This document shows, piece after piece, positions 35,601-44,087 of a DNA stretch of 64,000 nucleotides. A program made the position numbers and the translations under genes. The first letter of the stretch is position 1, and each line of letters opens with the position of its first letter. The notes under the pieces were generated by a model, which saw nothing but the letters and a program-made list of their open reading frames with translations, was not told where the DNA came from and did not search any database. The stretch is from Eutreptiella sp. 'Long Island Sound 2002'. Lineage: Eukaryota; Euglenozoa; Euglenophyceae; Eutreptiales; Eutreptiaceae. The stretch lies in assembly GCA_964036045.1 (NCBI GenBank), contig OZ038383.1:7518430-7582429 (forward strand). The letters are read 5' to 3'.

Positions 35601-38600
35601 TACGTAAGCCAACAATGGAACTCCGCAGTCCTCAAGCAATGGTCGGCAGCCATCGCAACGCCGTCCTTGTGGGCGGCTGATATGGGGCTGGCAGGACTGC
35701 ACGGCACAGGGACGGAGTTCATCCGACAAGTGCTGTCGGAGGCACAGAAGGCGTAGCTGGTCCATGCCAGAGCTCGCGATGGCCTCGTCAAGGCCCGCTT
35801 GGGGCCAGGGGGCACGATGGCGTGGGCACTGCTGAGACTTCACTTGCACCAGCAGGCGGAGCGGTAGGACGTCCCCAGGGTGACCTTGAACTAAGGCCGC
35901 TTTACGCATGTGCGCAGGGTGGCTTGAGTGCACAACACACTACACATAGTGCGCACTTGGACACACAACCCTGCTGTTTTGTGTTTTCCCGCGCACAAGA
36001 CCTCCCAGCCAGTGCCATTCGGGAACGGCACCTTTGGCATACCACACCACACCGCACCACACCACACCATGCGATACCATGGTGCATTACAACACACCGC
36101 ACTATACAGCCATGACATCCCACACTATGCCACACCCCACACGGCAATACAGCCCCAGCCACGTGCCAAATGGCCTTCCCTACCAAAGGCTACGCCACAC
36201 CACACCACACATCACAGCACAACGCACTGCACCACTCCACACCCCACCACACCACACCATACCACACAGCTCCGCACAAAGGCAGTGGCACACCTCGGGT
36301 GCCTAACCCACAAGTGCCCGGGGCATTCCAACAAATGCCCAGCTACATGGCACTTCACGCCCCAGTTGCAATGCCGTCGGAGCTAGACCCCACGTTGAGG
36401 ACACACTTGCGGGAGCACTTCGGGGCGTATGTCACGTTGTACCCCCGTTGGGCCCCGACAGCAGCACCCATGCACCAACAGCCCCGGATGGAACCAAGTA
36501 CATGGTTCCATGAGCTACCTCCACTGGCCATGATCAGCCGAGCCATCCATAGTAGCGACCGACACCAGCACCATTCCGGCGGGCATGGCGATGGCTCTCG
36601 CGTATGAGCATGCGCCAAGACTTTACAAGACCGTGGTGACTTCAGGGGTGGGGACCTCCCAAAAGGGGGAAGCCCTGACCTTGTTGCCCTGTACCCGACA
36701 GCTAGCGTCACAACAAGGCGTCTTTAGGGTGGTGCCGGACTCGGAGTAGGCGGTGGGTGCCCTACGAACGTACCACGAAGGCAGACATTGCGGTGACTAG
36801 GTACACCACCTCAATGTGTGGACCGTTGGGGTGGAGTGCCTGGCCTCCAACGCTGCGATCAACATCGTGGTCATGCCCTCCCACTGGATAACCGCAATCA
36901 ATGTGCGGGTTGATGCGGCGACCAAAGAGGAGCCACACACGGATCTCACATGGATGTTGTGCCGCCCCTACGCCTACCTGCCACCGGTGAAGTACCGGGG
37001 TCACTGCCTACTAGTCCCCACGGACCTACGAGAGTGGTTGCAAGAGTAGGCCGCGATCCCTACTCGGCTGCGCTACGAGCACCGATGGGGACCGAACTAC
37101 AGGCCGGGCCTCGGCTTGCCCTCGAACTGCCCTTGGACTAGTTCACCAGTGACCGGCAACGGCACCTCGTGGCCCATCGAATATGCAACCTACACACCTT
37201 GACGGTTCTGGCGGAGCGCTCCGCACACCGCGACGTACGGCTGAGCACGCAGTGCCGGCTGTGCGACAGCGGCCCGGAAACAGCCCATCACTTGTGGGAA
37301 TGCCCCGTAGTGGCGCCCACCCCGACAGCGCCTACACACGTGGCTAACCACCTACGTGGGGCCACAGGCGTCACAGATACATGGCCAACTTTGAGACTCC
37401 GCCGTCATGGAGCAGTGGTCTGCAGCGATCACAAGACCGTCCAACCAACAAGCGGCTCATGGGACTATCGGGACCACACAATTTTGGGGATGGAGTTCAT
37501 CTGGCATGTGTTGTTGGAATCACAGAAGGTGTGGCTCGCCCACGCCAAGGCCCGAGAAGGACTCATTAAGGCCCACGGAGGGCTAGGAGGCACCATGGCG
37601 TGGGCTAAGAGGCACCATGGCGTGGGCGTTGCGGGAACTGTAGCCGCACCAGCAAGTGGAGCGGCAAGGAGTCCCCAGGGAAACCTTGAACTAAGGCCGC
37701 CAAGCAGACGACCCGTGCCCTGTTACAGGTGCGCAACACACCACACACAGCGCGCACTTAGACACCCAGCCCTCCCGGCTTGCATTACCTGTATGCAAGA
37801 CCATCCCGGCCGTTGCCATTTGGTAACAGTGCCTTCGGCACACCACATCACACCACACCACACCATCAGGTGGGCTGCCCACACACGCAAGGTGCATGTG
37901 CGTCATGCAAAGGTATGCACAGGTTTCACCTGCATGCACCCTCGCATGCAATGCCGGACTGCTTTGCCATGCAAACTCCCCCTTGGAGTGGTGAACCAAG
38001 TCGGATGAACACCGTGCTGAATGCGCACCCCATTAACGCCGTGAACACCCTGCCGACAGAGGAGTCTAATGACATGCCCCAAGATTGGGCTGATGCTGAG
38101 AGCGACCAAGCCGCATGTGCCTCTGCATGCCAAGTACCCTGGGAAGTGACCCTTTGGAGACCAAGTTCTTTTCCCTGGGGTACTGTCTTGTAACCCCTGA
38201 CACCCCTAGACAGTTGATGCACGGTGTACCTTGCAGGGCAGTCAGCGACCTGGTGGCAGTGATCCTCCGACCGTGACAGGGGTGTCCTCACTCACCCACT
38301 CACACACACCGCACCACACCGCACCACACCGCACCACACCGCACCGCACCACCGTTTTTGTTGCCCTTGTCAGGTCAATCTCCGGTTGCTTCAAGCAATG
38401 TTCGAGCACCACGCCACCAGCCCAATGTGCCGCCTTGCCACCTACTCATGGCTGATCGCCTGGAAGCTGACCTTTGCGCTGCACCCGGAGCCCTCCACTC
38501 TGATCAAGTGGATCCGGCACCAGTCCACGATGGGCCCCTCGCTGGAGCTCTGCTTTGCGTACCTACTCGCCCCCGCAAACCCGCACGCCGACATCGCCTT

Positions 38601-40356
38601 CACGCACATCCCGACCACCGCCGGGGCGCTGGTCGAATCGTCCCCAGCGGACCACCTCATGGTCGCGCTCCCGGAGCTGGCCCAGCATGGCATCACGTGC
38701 ACGAGGCTCGGGGTGGCGGGGCTGGACTTCCTGCAACAAGTGATGACCACGTTCCCGTCCATGGTCCGCTCGTGGTGGACGAGCACCGAGCGACCCGTGG
38801 CCGACCTCGTGGAGAAGTTCGTGACGCGCCACATCAGCCCGCGGGTGATCAGTGCCGAGCTCGAGGGCATCCAGGTATGAGACGCACGGCCGACCCTCCC
38901 CCTTCGCAATCACACAGAACGCAGTTGGAGAGGGATGGGCCTTCGTGACAGCCCCGCGGCCCCGTGCGCCCGACCCTTCCACGTGTGACCCGGTTGGGCG
39001 CAGCCCCACGCAGCCTGGCCCAAATCTGGTCGCTGACCCCCCAAAACCGGTTGGGGGGAACTGGCTGCACCAAACAGGCCGCTGGTGTGCGGCTGGGAAA
39101 CTAAGTCTCGACAAGCGACATGGTCCCGGGGGTACAGACCAGACCAGACCACCGGGCCACCCCACCCCCCCCCCCTCCCCCAGCACCGGGGCGGCGACAG
39201 CATGCCCTTCTGATGAAACCCCATTCCCGGGTGAATGCCGAGGCATGTGCCCGCGGGGAGGCAAAATGCCGGGCGCCAGCCCCCAAAGTCATAGTGGCGG
39301 CGGATAGGGCAGTCCCACAATGGGGAACACCGCCGCAGCGGCATCATGAACCCCCCCCCCCCCTCTCGGAATTCTTGAACCCGCCCCCTTCACCCCCAAC
39401 CCAATCGGTGGACCCCCCCCCCCCCAATTCGCACGCATCCCCTCCTCAAAAGGTGAACAAGTACGCACACGCGGCAGTCATGGAGGGCTACGCCCCACGC
39501 ACCCCTCGGGGATTCAGTCGTGGGCCGGAGGAAGCCGCAGGTCATCCGACCCACAGTTTCCACCAGCGGCCTTAGTGTAGGGCTCCCCTGCCCTGCCGCT
39601 GGGGCCCACAGCACCAAGCAGCCCCCCCCCCCCCCCCCGGCAAGAGCGCCGGCCAAGACAAATGCCGGACCCGGCATTTCCTTGAGCTGAGACCCGGTGC
39701 CCCCCCCCCCCCCCGAGCGCACACACACACACAGGCACGGCGGTATCTCCCTCCCACCAGCACCTCCGTGGAGTCCGGGGATCGTCAGCAGTCTGGACGG
39801 CTGTGGCGAGCTTCCGCAGTCGCCGAAAAATCGCCAGTGTCGGCGAGGCAGAAGTTTTCTGTTTTTCCAGTCGGCTAGTTCGGCTAGCAAAAATCATCAA
39901 AGGAACCTGAAGGAAAGGTGGCGAGGCTGTGGGGCTGTGGGGGGGGGGGGGATGGGACCGGAAAACATGGGAAAACTGTCTCAAATTGTCCCATTTTCTC
40001 CGATTTTTCTCCTATTTCCCATCAATTTCACACATTATTTTATTCATTTCCCAAAGTGTACTGTTGGCGATTTCTCACAATTCCCCATTTTGCCCCCTTT
40101 CCCCCCATTTCCCCTCATTTCCCCCCATTTCCCGCATTTTTACATTTTTCCCATTTTCCCAAGCCCCTGCGGCTGGGTGGCTAAGTCGGCTGCGGCTAGC
40201 GCGGTAGCCTGCTGTGAGACCAGACAACCGGAGGTCCAGGCCGAGTCGCGCCGGGGAAGGAAGCCAAGACCCTGACCAACCCAATGCCCCTCGCACGCCG
40301 CGGGGGTCGGGGTCCAGAACTACGCCACACCCCCCCCCCCCCATATCCCGGTCCCT

Positions 40357-40399
<43 letters not shown>

Positions 40400-40935
40400 G
40401 GCAGGTCAACCTCGTGAGCCTAAAGGACGGCGAGGGCGGCGCCGGCGAGGACGAGATGGTGACGCAGATGCTGCGCGACGACGAGGTGAAGGTGCGGGTG
40501 CTGACCGGGAGCCGCACGGTCGTGGTGAGCTACAACACGGACGATGTGACGGTCGCCATGAACCTCCGCGTCCCGGCGAGCTACCCCCTGCGGACCATCG
40601 ACGTCGCGGAGGACGAGGCGTCGCGCAAGCTCCGGGGCGGCATCCGCGAGGACCAGTGGCGCATGTGGCTGCTCAAGATGACGATCATGCTGTTCAGCCA
40701 GAACACGACGCTGTGGAAGTGCGTGCTGCTGTGGTGCGGCAACCTGGCGAGGCACTTCTCGGGGGTCGAGCCCTGCCCCATCTGCTACTCCATCGTCAGC
40801 CCGGCCAACCAGCGCCTGCCGGAGATGAGGTGCCAAGTCTGCAAGAACTCCAAGTTCCACTCGCTGTGCCTGTTGAAGTGGTTCAAGAGCGCCGGCAACA
40901 ACTCGTGCCCCATTTGCCGGTCACCGTGGTATTGA
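14297..40935 (+). CDS. LTN1: E3 ubiquitin ligase listerin, nine exons (N-terminus not found)
   Basis: Listerin binds 60S subunits that carry stalled nascent chains and ubiquitylates those chains for degradation in ribosome quality control. Nine exons join with matching phases: 14297-14635, 19649-20079, 21510-21924, 22817-23464, 25492-25808, 28045-29117, 30207-31399, 38374-38874 and 40405-40935, giving 1,815 residues. Family marks are the early MGCW block, the HEAT-like alpha-helical middle, a MVRSWWTSTERPV segment before the RWD region, and a terminal RING with order C4HC3 (CPIC, CQVC, H, C, CPIC). About 130 N-terminal residues are missing and may lie upstream. Human listerin is about 1,770 residues, so the length is reasonable. 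The exons are GC-rich; the introns reach 7 kb and are full of repeats. Small exons in the longest introns could have been missed. Stop is TGA. Confidence 0.9.
15250..15510 (+). repeat. Dispersed repeat, copy 1
   Basis: It contains TTCAGAATTTTGTG, CATTTTGACCCC, TTGGCTGATGGGAGCCTGAG, TTTTTACCCCCA and TATGTTCAAAATGATCAGCG. An inverted copy lies at 31675-31880 and a partial direct copy at 20730-20890. All three are in listerin introns. Confidence 0.75.
15671..16086 (+). repeat. 170-bp tandem repeat, about 2.5 copies
   Basis: GGGGACCCCCGAGAATGCAGG recurs near 15671, 15804 and 15974. ACAATCTTTGAATCCACGCT recurs near 15718, 15888 and 16058, exactly 170 bp apart. The two complete units are almost identical; the first is shortened. 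Confidence 0.9.
16141..16254 (+). repeat. ~57-bp tandem duplication
   Basis: AGATCCCTGCCTCGAGCTTT begins near 16143 and again near 16202. Both units continue with CCCCGGCT, a GA-rich stretch, GGAGGCAA and CAGGGGCTT. Confidence 0.85.
16413..16580 (+). repeat. 48-bp tandem repeat, about 3.5 copies
   Basis: Units start near 16413, 16461, 16509 and 16556 with (A/G)CGGC(G/A)AAGG plus an A run. Each continues through a variable middle and AGAGC(G/T)G to TTGTGT. Confidence 0.9.
19238..19350 (+). repeat. Heptamer-like TGCACAC array
   Basis: About 110 bp of irregular TGCACAC, TGCACGC and TGCGCAC words just before listerin exon b. Confidence 0.8.
19649..20079 (+). CDS. LTN1: Listerin exon b
   Basis: Acceptor CGGCAG/GTTTGG; donor GTGGAG/GTGCGC; ends in phase 2. 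It encodes VWRVVSSATKLLSVRIGFYE followed by helices with LWPALLAFLQRYPDAW, matching the listerin segment that begins FWKYGKHS and contains LWEAVLYTL. Intron 1 before it is 5.0 kb. Confidence 0.9.
20541..20666 (+). rRNA. 5S-rRNA-like sequence in listerin intron 2
   Basis: CGGAAGTTAAGC at 20599-20610 is the conserved 5S box-A region. Sixteen bases after AAGTTAAGC comes GGTACTAAGGTGGGAGACC, matching the box-C region at the spacing found in eukaryotic 5S genes, and CACCTG follows as usual. CTACCCTGAA at 20562-20571 fits the 5' half. The ends can pair imperfectly (GC..GACTC with GAGTCGC). The 3' end is followed by seven A, not the T run expected of a Pol III gene, so it may be a retroposed 5S copy or a 5S-derived SINE rather than a working gene. 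Confidence 0.5.
20730..20890 (+). repeat. Dispersed repeat, partial copy 3
   Basis: It shares TGTGTATGCAAAACATGAAA-type sequence, a TTTTCTGACCCC block and TATGTATGTTCAAAATGATC with the other two copies, but the middle differs. Confidence 0.6.
21510..21924 (+). CDS. LTN1: Listerin exon c
   Basis: Acceptor GTTGCAG/GGGGATT completes an AGG codon begun in exon b; donor AAACAG/GTGGCG; ends phase 0. It encodes VIGAYVECWKYFALNLV and a second helical block, then a charged linker (EDKDKAPPH). Confidence 0.85.
21925..22816. other. Listerin intron 3 with T-rich 3' half
   Basis: From about 22555 to 22790 the plus strand is dominated by TTTA, TTGA and TTTG words, in sharp contrast with the surrounding GC-rich DNA. 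It may act as an extended polypyrimidine tract for the CCGTAG acceptor at 22816. Confidence 0.6.
22817..23464 (+). CDS. LTN1: Listerin exon d
   Basis: Acceptor CCGTAG/AAGAAG after a T-rich intron; donor CTGCAG/GTACGG; 216 codons, phase 0 at both ends. All-helical and leucine-rich with no named motif; placed by splice phase and open frame. Confidence 0.8.
23466..23545 (+). repeat. G-rich GGGGT/GGGCT array at the start of listerin intron 4
   Basis: Directly after the donor the strand reads in GGGATGG, GGGCTGG and GGTGTGG words for about 80 bp. Confidence 0.8.
23546..25491. other. Remainder of listerin intron 4
   Basis: Contains the LINE-like minus-strand remnant at 24449-25110; I see no further exon. 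Confidence 0.5.
24449..25110 (-). pseudogene. Possible remnant of a LINE endonuclease-RT linker
   Basis: The minus strand has a broken frame with HRSLHIRITIANLPPTPQEE, which looks like the last strand of an AP-type endonuclease, then ALRDMVHALWCEKRRLADL and HICADLEEWHQHRQHH, amphipathic helices like those between endonuclease and RT in LINEs. It has TGA and TAG stops. No catalytic motif remains, so this is a weak call. Confidence 0.3.
25492..25808 (+). CDS. LTN1: Listerin exon e
   Basis: Acceptor TTCCGCAG/GCGCTG, phase 0. I chose the donor GGGTCAG/GTCTGT at 25808 because it ends in phase 2, as the next acceptor needs; a donor about 30 bases earlier (TTCTT/GTCTGT) is also possible. It encodes leucine-rich helices (LLLLELVLEVLGEVALAL). 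Confidence 0.7.
25809..28044. other. Listerin intron 5
   Basis: C-rich throughout, with C runs at 25857-25873, 27609 and 27825-27840. A 17-bp direct repeat (GTACGCCGAGCCGA plus three bases) occurs three times at 27468-27517. No exon or element recognised. Confidence 0.6.
28045..29117 (+). CDS. LTN1: Listerin exon f
   Basis: Acceptor CGTCAG/TGTCTC; donor GGCACAG/GTACAG, ends phase 1. It encodes an acidic low-complexity loop (DSGDDEDEDAP) and about 310 residues of helical repeats, very GC-rich. Confidence 0.8.
29118..30206. other. Listerin intron 6
   Basis: No recognised element. ORFs on both strands look like chance open frames in GC-rich DNA. Confidence 0.5.
30207..31399 (+). CDS. LTN1: Listerin exon g
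   Basis: Acceptor TGTCAG/GTGACG completes a GGT codon; donor AAGAAG/GTCCGC, ends phase 0. It encodes alanine-rich helices and an acidic linker (ATDEDADGEALECP) before GGSKK. The next intron, 7.0 kb, carries the two retroelement copies. Confidence 0.85.
31675..31880 (-). repeat. Dispersed repeat, copy 2 (inverted)
   Basis: Reverse complement of the 15250-15510 repeat: CGCTGATCATTTTGAACATA, then TGGGGTAAAAAAAT, CTCAGGCTCCTATCAGCCAA, GGTCAAAAT and CACAAAATTCTGA. Confidence 0.75.
32736..32780 (+). repeat. 12-bp GCCACCACCAGG repeat, ~4 copies
   Basis: Near-perfect tandem array shortly upstream of the first RT motif of copy 1. Confidence 0.9.
34586..35323 (-). pseudogene. RNase H domain of copy 1, inverted relative to its neighbours
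   Basis: Minus strand: VFWVVLDCESAVGALHTY, a TAG at 35104-35102, HCGDNIHRMYAHTP, then AINIVFTPSHRITAINVQ and VDAATKEEP. This is the D...H..D part of an RNase H fold. Copy 2 has the same block on the plus strand (36730-36930). In a working element it would lie in the same direction as the RT, so this segment has been inverted. Confidence 0.7.
36041..36275 (+). repeat. ACACC-rich tail of retroelement copy 1
   Basis: Pentamers ACACC and CACAC dominate. Copy 2 ends in the same kind of tail at about 37838-37866, preceded in both by CCATT(C/T)GG, AACGGC or AACAGTGCC and a (T)TCGGCA(C/T)-like word. Confidence 0.7.
36300..37870 (+). mobile_element. Decayed retroelement, copy 2 (RNase H and C-terminal part only)
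   Basis: Homologous to the 3' half of copy 1. RNase H: AVGALRTYHEGRHCGD, AINIVVMPSHWITAINVR and VDAATKEEP at 36730-36930. C-terminal domain: TSDRQRHLVAHRICNL, LAERSAHRDVRLSTQCRLCD, HHLWECP (a CxxC..H..C knuckle) and GMEFIWHVLLESQK. A 22-bp duplication (GCACCATGGCGTGGGC word) at about 37590-37630 shifts the frame; removing it brings the end to the TAA at 37691 that copy 1 also uses. Internal stops are TAG at 36747, 36798, 37047, 37139 and 37641. Confidence 0.75.
38301..38353 (+). repeat. CACCACACCG array next to listerin exon h acceptor
   Basis: About five 10-bp units ending 20 bp before the acceptor; the last two are shortened. Confidence 0.9.
38374..38874 (+). CDS. LTN1: Listerin exon h
   Basis: Acceptor TTGTCAG/GTCAAT; donor ATCCAG/GTATGA; 167 codons, phase 0. 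It contains YSWLIAWKLTF and FPSMVRSWWTSTERPV, matching listerin segments that read YLLTWKLIL and LPAMVRLWWNSSEKRV in animals. This is the diagnostic pre-RWD region. Confidence 0.92.
39480..39625 (+). repeat. Dispersed ~145-bp repeat, copy 1
   Basis: Shares TACGCCCCACGCACCCCTCG, CCGGAGGAAGCCGCAGGTCA, CGACCCACAG and TAGTGTAGGGCTCCCCTGCC with the reverse complement of 55840-55985. Confidence 0.8.
40358..40397 (+). repeat. (AC)20 microsatellite
   Basis: Forty bases of AC ending seven bases before the acceptor of the last listerin exon. It replaces an ordinary polypyrimidine tract. Confidence 0.95.
40405..40935 (+). CDS. LTN1: Listerin last exon: RWD region and RING
   Basis: Acceptor GGCAG/GTCAAC right after an (AC)20 tract. 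The exon encodes an RWD-like strand set (VTVAMNLRVPASYPL), an amphipathic helix and the RING. Zinc ligands in exon numbering are C124, C127, C143, C146, H152, C155, C168 and C171. The protein ends CRSPWY and TGA at 40933, immediately followed by a G run. Confidence 0.95.
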   Translation, partial: VNLVSLKDGEGGAGEDEMVTQMLRDDEVKVRVLTGSRTVVVSYNTDDVTVAMNLRVPASYPLRTIDVAEDEASRKLRGGIREDQWRMWLLKMTIMLFSQNTTLWKCVLLWCGNLARHFSGVEPCPICYSIVSPANQRLPEMRCQVCKNSKFHSLCLLKWFKSAGNNSCPICRSPWY

Positions 40936-42494
40936 GGGGGGGGGGGGGGAGGGGGGGCTGCGGCAGGCGTTGGTGTGTTACCCGCAGGTTGTCTTCGTGT
41001 CTCGCTTGTGTGTGACAGAGAGGTATCCGTGGTCTTGTCTTGTAGGCCACCGACGAGCCCATTTCCTTCCTGCGCTTTTGTGCTGTCTGCCTCTTGTGCA
41101 CGCGTGCCATAGTTCCAGCCTCCCTTGGGGGGAGAGGGGGGGGGGGCGACGAGGCCGAGTGGCAGGGGTGGTCCTGCATCCCCCGCACTCCCTTTCCTTC
41201 TGGAACTATGGTACCGACCGCGGGACGGGCCGCGGCAGTTTGACGGCGGTGGGTGGCCAAGCTACAGCGTCAGGCGGTTGGCCAACGGCGCTTGGGTGTG
41301 GGTCAACGGGCGGAGGCTGGCAGTCGATGGGCAGCAGGAGTTGGTTCACCCGACGGTGGTCTGCAGTGTGGCTTTGAGTGGGGGCATCGCTGGTGTTCTT
41401 CTGGGGTTTGTGTCTTGCAGCATCGGTGCATGCAACCGGGCAAGAACCGCCTACGGAAGTCGTTCAAGACGAGCGGAGTCCTTTGCCAACAAGGTTTTTC
41501 ATTGTGTTTTCAGTGCCCCGAAACAAAAAACGGGTTGGCGGTTAACCGCCACCCGCTGGCAGTTATCCGCTCGCCATGAGCATAGCGGTCAGGAACCTCA
41601 GTCTGGGGAACATTCATACTGGTTCGAACCCGGCTACCTACGAACTACCCTCCACTAGCGGAGTACATCCCTCCATCCCTCTCTGTAGCATGCTACAGGG
41701 ACGGCAGGCACAAGGATTCCAAATCGGTGTCCGTTGCCTCGCTCATAACCCCTCGCCGCCGGCAGTAAGTGGCCAAAGTGTTGTTCATTCAGCACGGACT
41801 GCAGGCGAAGGTTCATACCTTCCCTTTGCCAGCCCCAAACTTGACTGGGATGTAGTACTGTGTGTAGCGCCTGGTCGCTTCTCCGTGGCGGCGTGCGCAT
41901 TTGTTGGGGTGACGCGTGAAGCAACGAGAGCACGCCCCTGGTTCAAGTGCGCGGGCAGTGGCAATGAGTTTGCAAGCGGCAAGGGACACTGCGCGGGATC
42001 AAGGGTGACACGACCTCTGCCTCTGCCTCCACCGCGCCGGTCCAGCGCGGTGCTGCATCCTCAACGGCTCGCCCCACACCTTCCCAAAGGGTGCCTTCGC
42101 CATGACCCGACTCCATAACCCTCGTTGGATGATTGCTGAGGCAAACACTCCGCTGGGGGCGGGCGCCATCCAACGGCGCACCACAGTTCCGGGCGCAACG
42201 CACTGCTCTAGTTGCGGACGTCTGACCAGAAGCGAGGGATCCCTATGGCATGTGGGTGGCCACGGTACCGAGGTCAACTCTGCCCTCATCCCCGCATGGC
42301 AAGCCTCTTCGTATCCACATCCCTTGCCGGGTCCCTTCACGCTGATCCACCCACAGACCCCTGCTTAACCCCCTGCCTTCGCCCACCCACCCCATCTTGC
42401 CACACGCGCACGCTCCCCCACACCCCCGCGCGCGCTGCTCTACATTCCGGGACTGGTCGCTAGCAAACGCGAAGACGGAGGGAATTCAGTGCCC

Positions 42495-42625
42495 CCCCTT
42501 TAAACAAGGAGCCCATGCCCTTGAATGGTGAGCCCGAGCCTGTAAACGGGGAGCCAAGGCATTTAAATGGTGAGTCCATGCCTTTAAATGGTCAGCCAAC
42601 TCCTTGAAATGGTGAGCCCATCCCC
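42495..42625 (+). repeat. ~26-bp minisatellite
   Basis: About five imperfect units of the form TTTAAATGGTGAGCCCATGCC. Confidence 0.85.
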
Positions 42626-43957
42626 CTGGCGGTGGGGCACTGGGCATTGGGCACTGCCCTGGGCCTCCTGTCAGTTGTGTGCCCAACGTTTGTTCACCCC
42701 AACACCCCATTGAACAAGCCCAGTGCCGCTATTTAGAGTCCAAATACCACGTTTGAATCAAGCCTGAGTTCATGGCATGGCGGCCGCCGGCCCCGCTGCG
42801 TTTACAAGTATCTGCTGAGGGGCGGGGCTGGGGGTCTGGGTGGATCCCGCGAGGGGCCGCCTGGTCAAGAGTTTCCCCAAAGCCAAAACAGTGGGTCCAG
42901 AGGGTGGGTGGGTCTCACCTTCCAGGGCCTGATAAGCACAGCGTCTGCCCCGGGCCCAATGCATGTGGCATTTGTTGTGAAAGAAACGCCGGAGATAGTG
43001 CGTAGACCTGTATCTATCCATGTCTTTCGCGTTTCTCGGGGGGCTTCTGGTGTTGCAGCGTTTAGGGGTCGGGTGTAAGGGCTGCGACCGGCTGCGGCCC
43101 ATGAGGCTGCCCCCCCCCCCCCGGAGCCTGGCTGCATTTTGGGGCCGTTGCCGAGGCTTGCGCCATCTGCACTCGCCCGTAGCTGAGCCACCCACGCGCT
43201 CTGAACCTCCCAAATGCCACATCTCACAGACCCAATGATTGGATGCGCCATCATTGGGTGCAGACACGCGGGTCATTGACCCAAGTCCTCGCACCACCTC
43301 GCACCATCAGTCATATATCGGGCCGAGCGACTGGGGGGGACGACCGGCGGTCTCGGTTGCTCCTCATCTCCTCGGGATGAATCAGGGGGGGGGGGGGGGG
43401 CGCCTGGGAGACGGACGCAGGGGACCTCGGTCACCGAAAGGAAGGCCCTGCATTGACCTGTACGCTTTCTATCCCTCGAACCCTTTTCCAGTGTGCCCGC
43501 ACACCCCCTCGCGATATGGCCCTGATGCCAACGTATGTCAGGGTACGGGAGGGGGGCGGGGGGCAGGGCCTTGCACTGCAGTCAACTGCGCAGGCCTTCG
43601 GGGCAGTGGTGGCGGCATAAGGGCCCGTCTGGAGCCCTCATGCCCCCCGAAACGCCTTCTTGGAGGGTGTTGCCCTCACTCTACCCCCCGCCCGCACTAC
43701 TGCCTGACAGGGAGTGCACAATGGCCTCCGTCAGTGCCTGCCGGCAGGGGGCGTTGCAATGGGGATTTCCGGACCCCCTAACCTGATGCCCATACCCTCC
43801 CCCCCCCTTGCAAAGTCCCCCCCCTTGCAAAGTCCCCCCCCCCCCCGGGACACCGTCACTTCCATCTTTTTCTAGTTAACATGAATTGTGCTGGTTTGTG
43901 TTGCCCATCTGCTTTACGCATGGCCTTGCATTGCTTTCCCAGTACTACAAATCAAGC

Positions 43958-44087
43958 AAAAATTAAAAATTCCTGGTGTACCAGCAGGGGCTGCAGGGTG
44001 CAGAATTTGGGACGTTGGGTCATATGGGATGCATCAGACTAAAAATTAAAAATTCCTGGTGTACCAGCAGGGGCTGCAGGGTGCAGG
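43958..44087 (+). repeat. ~84-bp repeat family, locus 1 (two units)
   Basis: Two units start AAAAATTCCTGGTGTACCAG and continue CAGGGGCTGCAGGGTGCAG. The first runs through GATGCATCAGACTAAAAATT into the second. Confidence 0.85.

Larger units (their letters stand above)
32720..36290 (+). mobile_element. Decayed non-LTR-like retroelement, copy 1 (RT, RNase H, C-terminal domain)
   Basis: RT pieces read on the plus strand: VVDVLIDQA and YFGVIAQGVQPMVGSH, then LWGFPQG (the PQG turn) and VWVDDTITVLATRE (active-site DD) at about 33150. The RNase H part is on the minus strand (34586-35323). The C-terminal domain, with HLWECQ preceded by a cysteine-rich stretch and later TGTEFIRQVLSEAQK, is on the plus strand at about 35340-35894. 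It ends at a TAA shared with copy 2, followed by a shared 3' tail that becomes ACACC repeats. One-base indels split the frame, and the internal stops are all TAG (32846, 32876, 33046, 33220, 33352, 33427, 33454, 35104 on minus, 35384, 35455, 35754, 35865). Confidence 0.75.
31400..38373. other. Listerin intron 7, carrying two retroelement copies
   Basis: A 7-kb intron. It holds the inverted dispersed repeat at 31675-31880, the retroelement copies at about 32720-36290 and 36300-37870, and a CACCACACCG microsatellite just before exon h. Confidence 0.7.
38875..40404. other. Listerin intron 8
   Basis: Contains the repeat at 39480-39625, long C runs (39170, 39350, 39412, 39620, 39702), a CCCATTT-rich stretch at 40080-40160 and an (AC)20 tract against the acceptor. 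Confidence 0.6.

Noticed and set aside
32846-37643. CpG or methylation decay as full explanation of the TAG stops
   Set aside because: Deamination would mainly create TGA (from CGA) and TAA/TAG from CAA/CAG; no TGA is seen in the followed frames, and several TAG codons differ from their counterpart by two bases. Not excluded for single sites.
40936-41658. Frames after listerin as a piggyBac-type cysteine-rich tail
   Set aside because: Only a few cysteines and no conserved spacing; no transposase core nearby.
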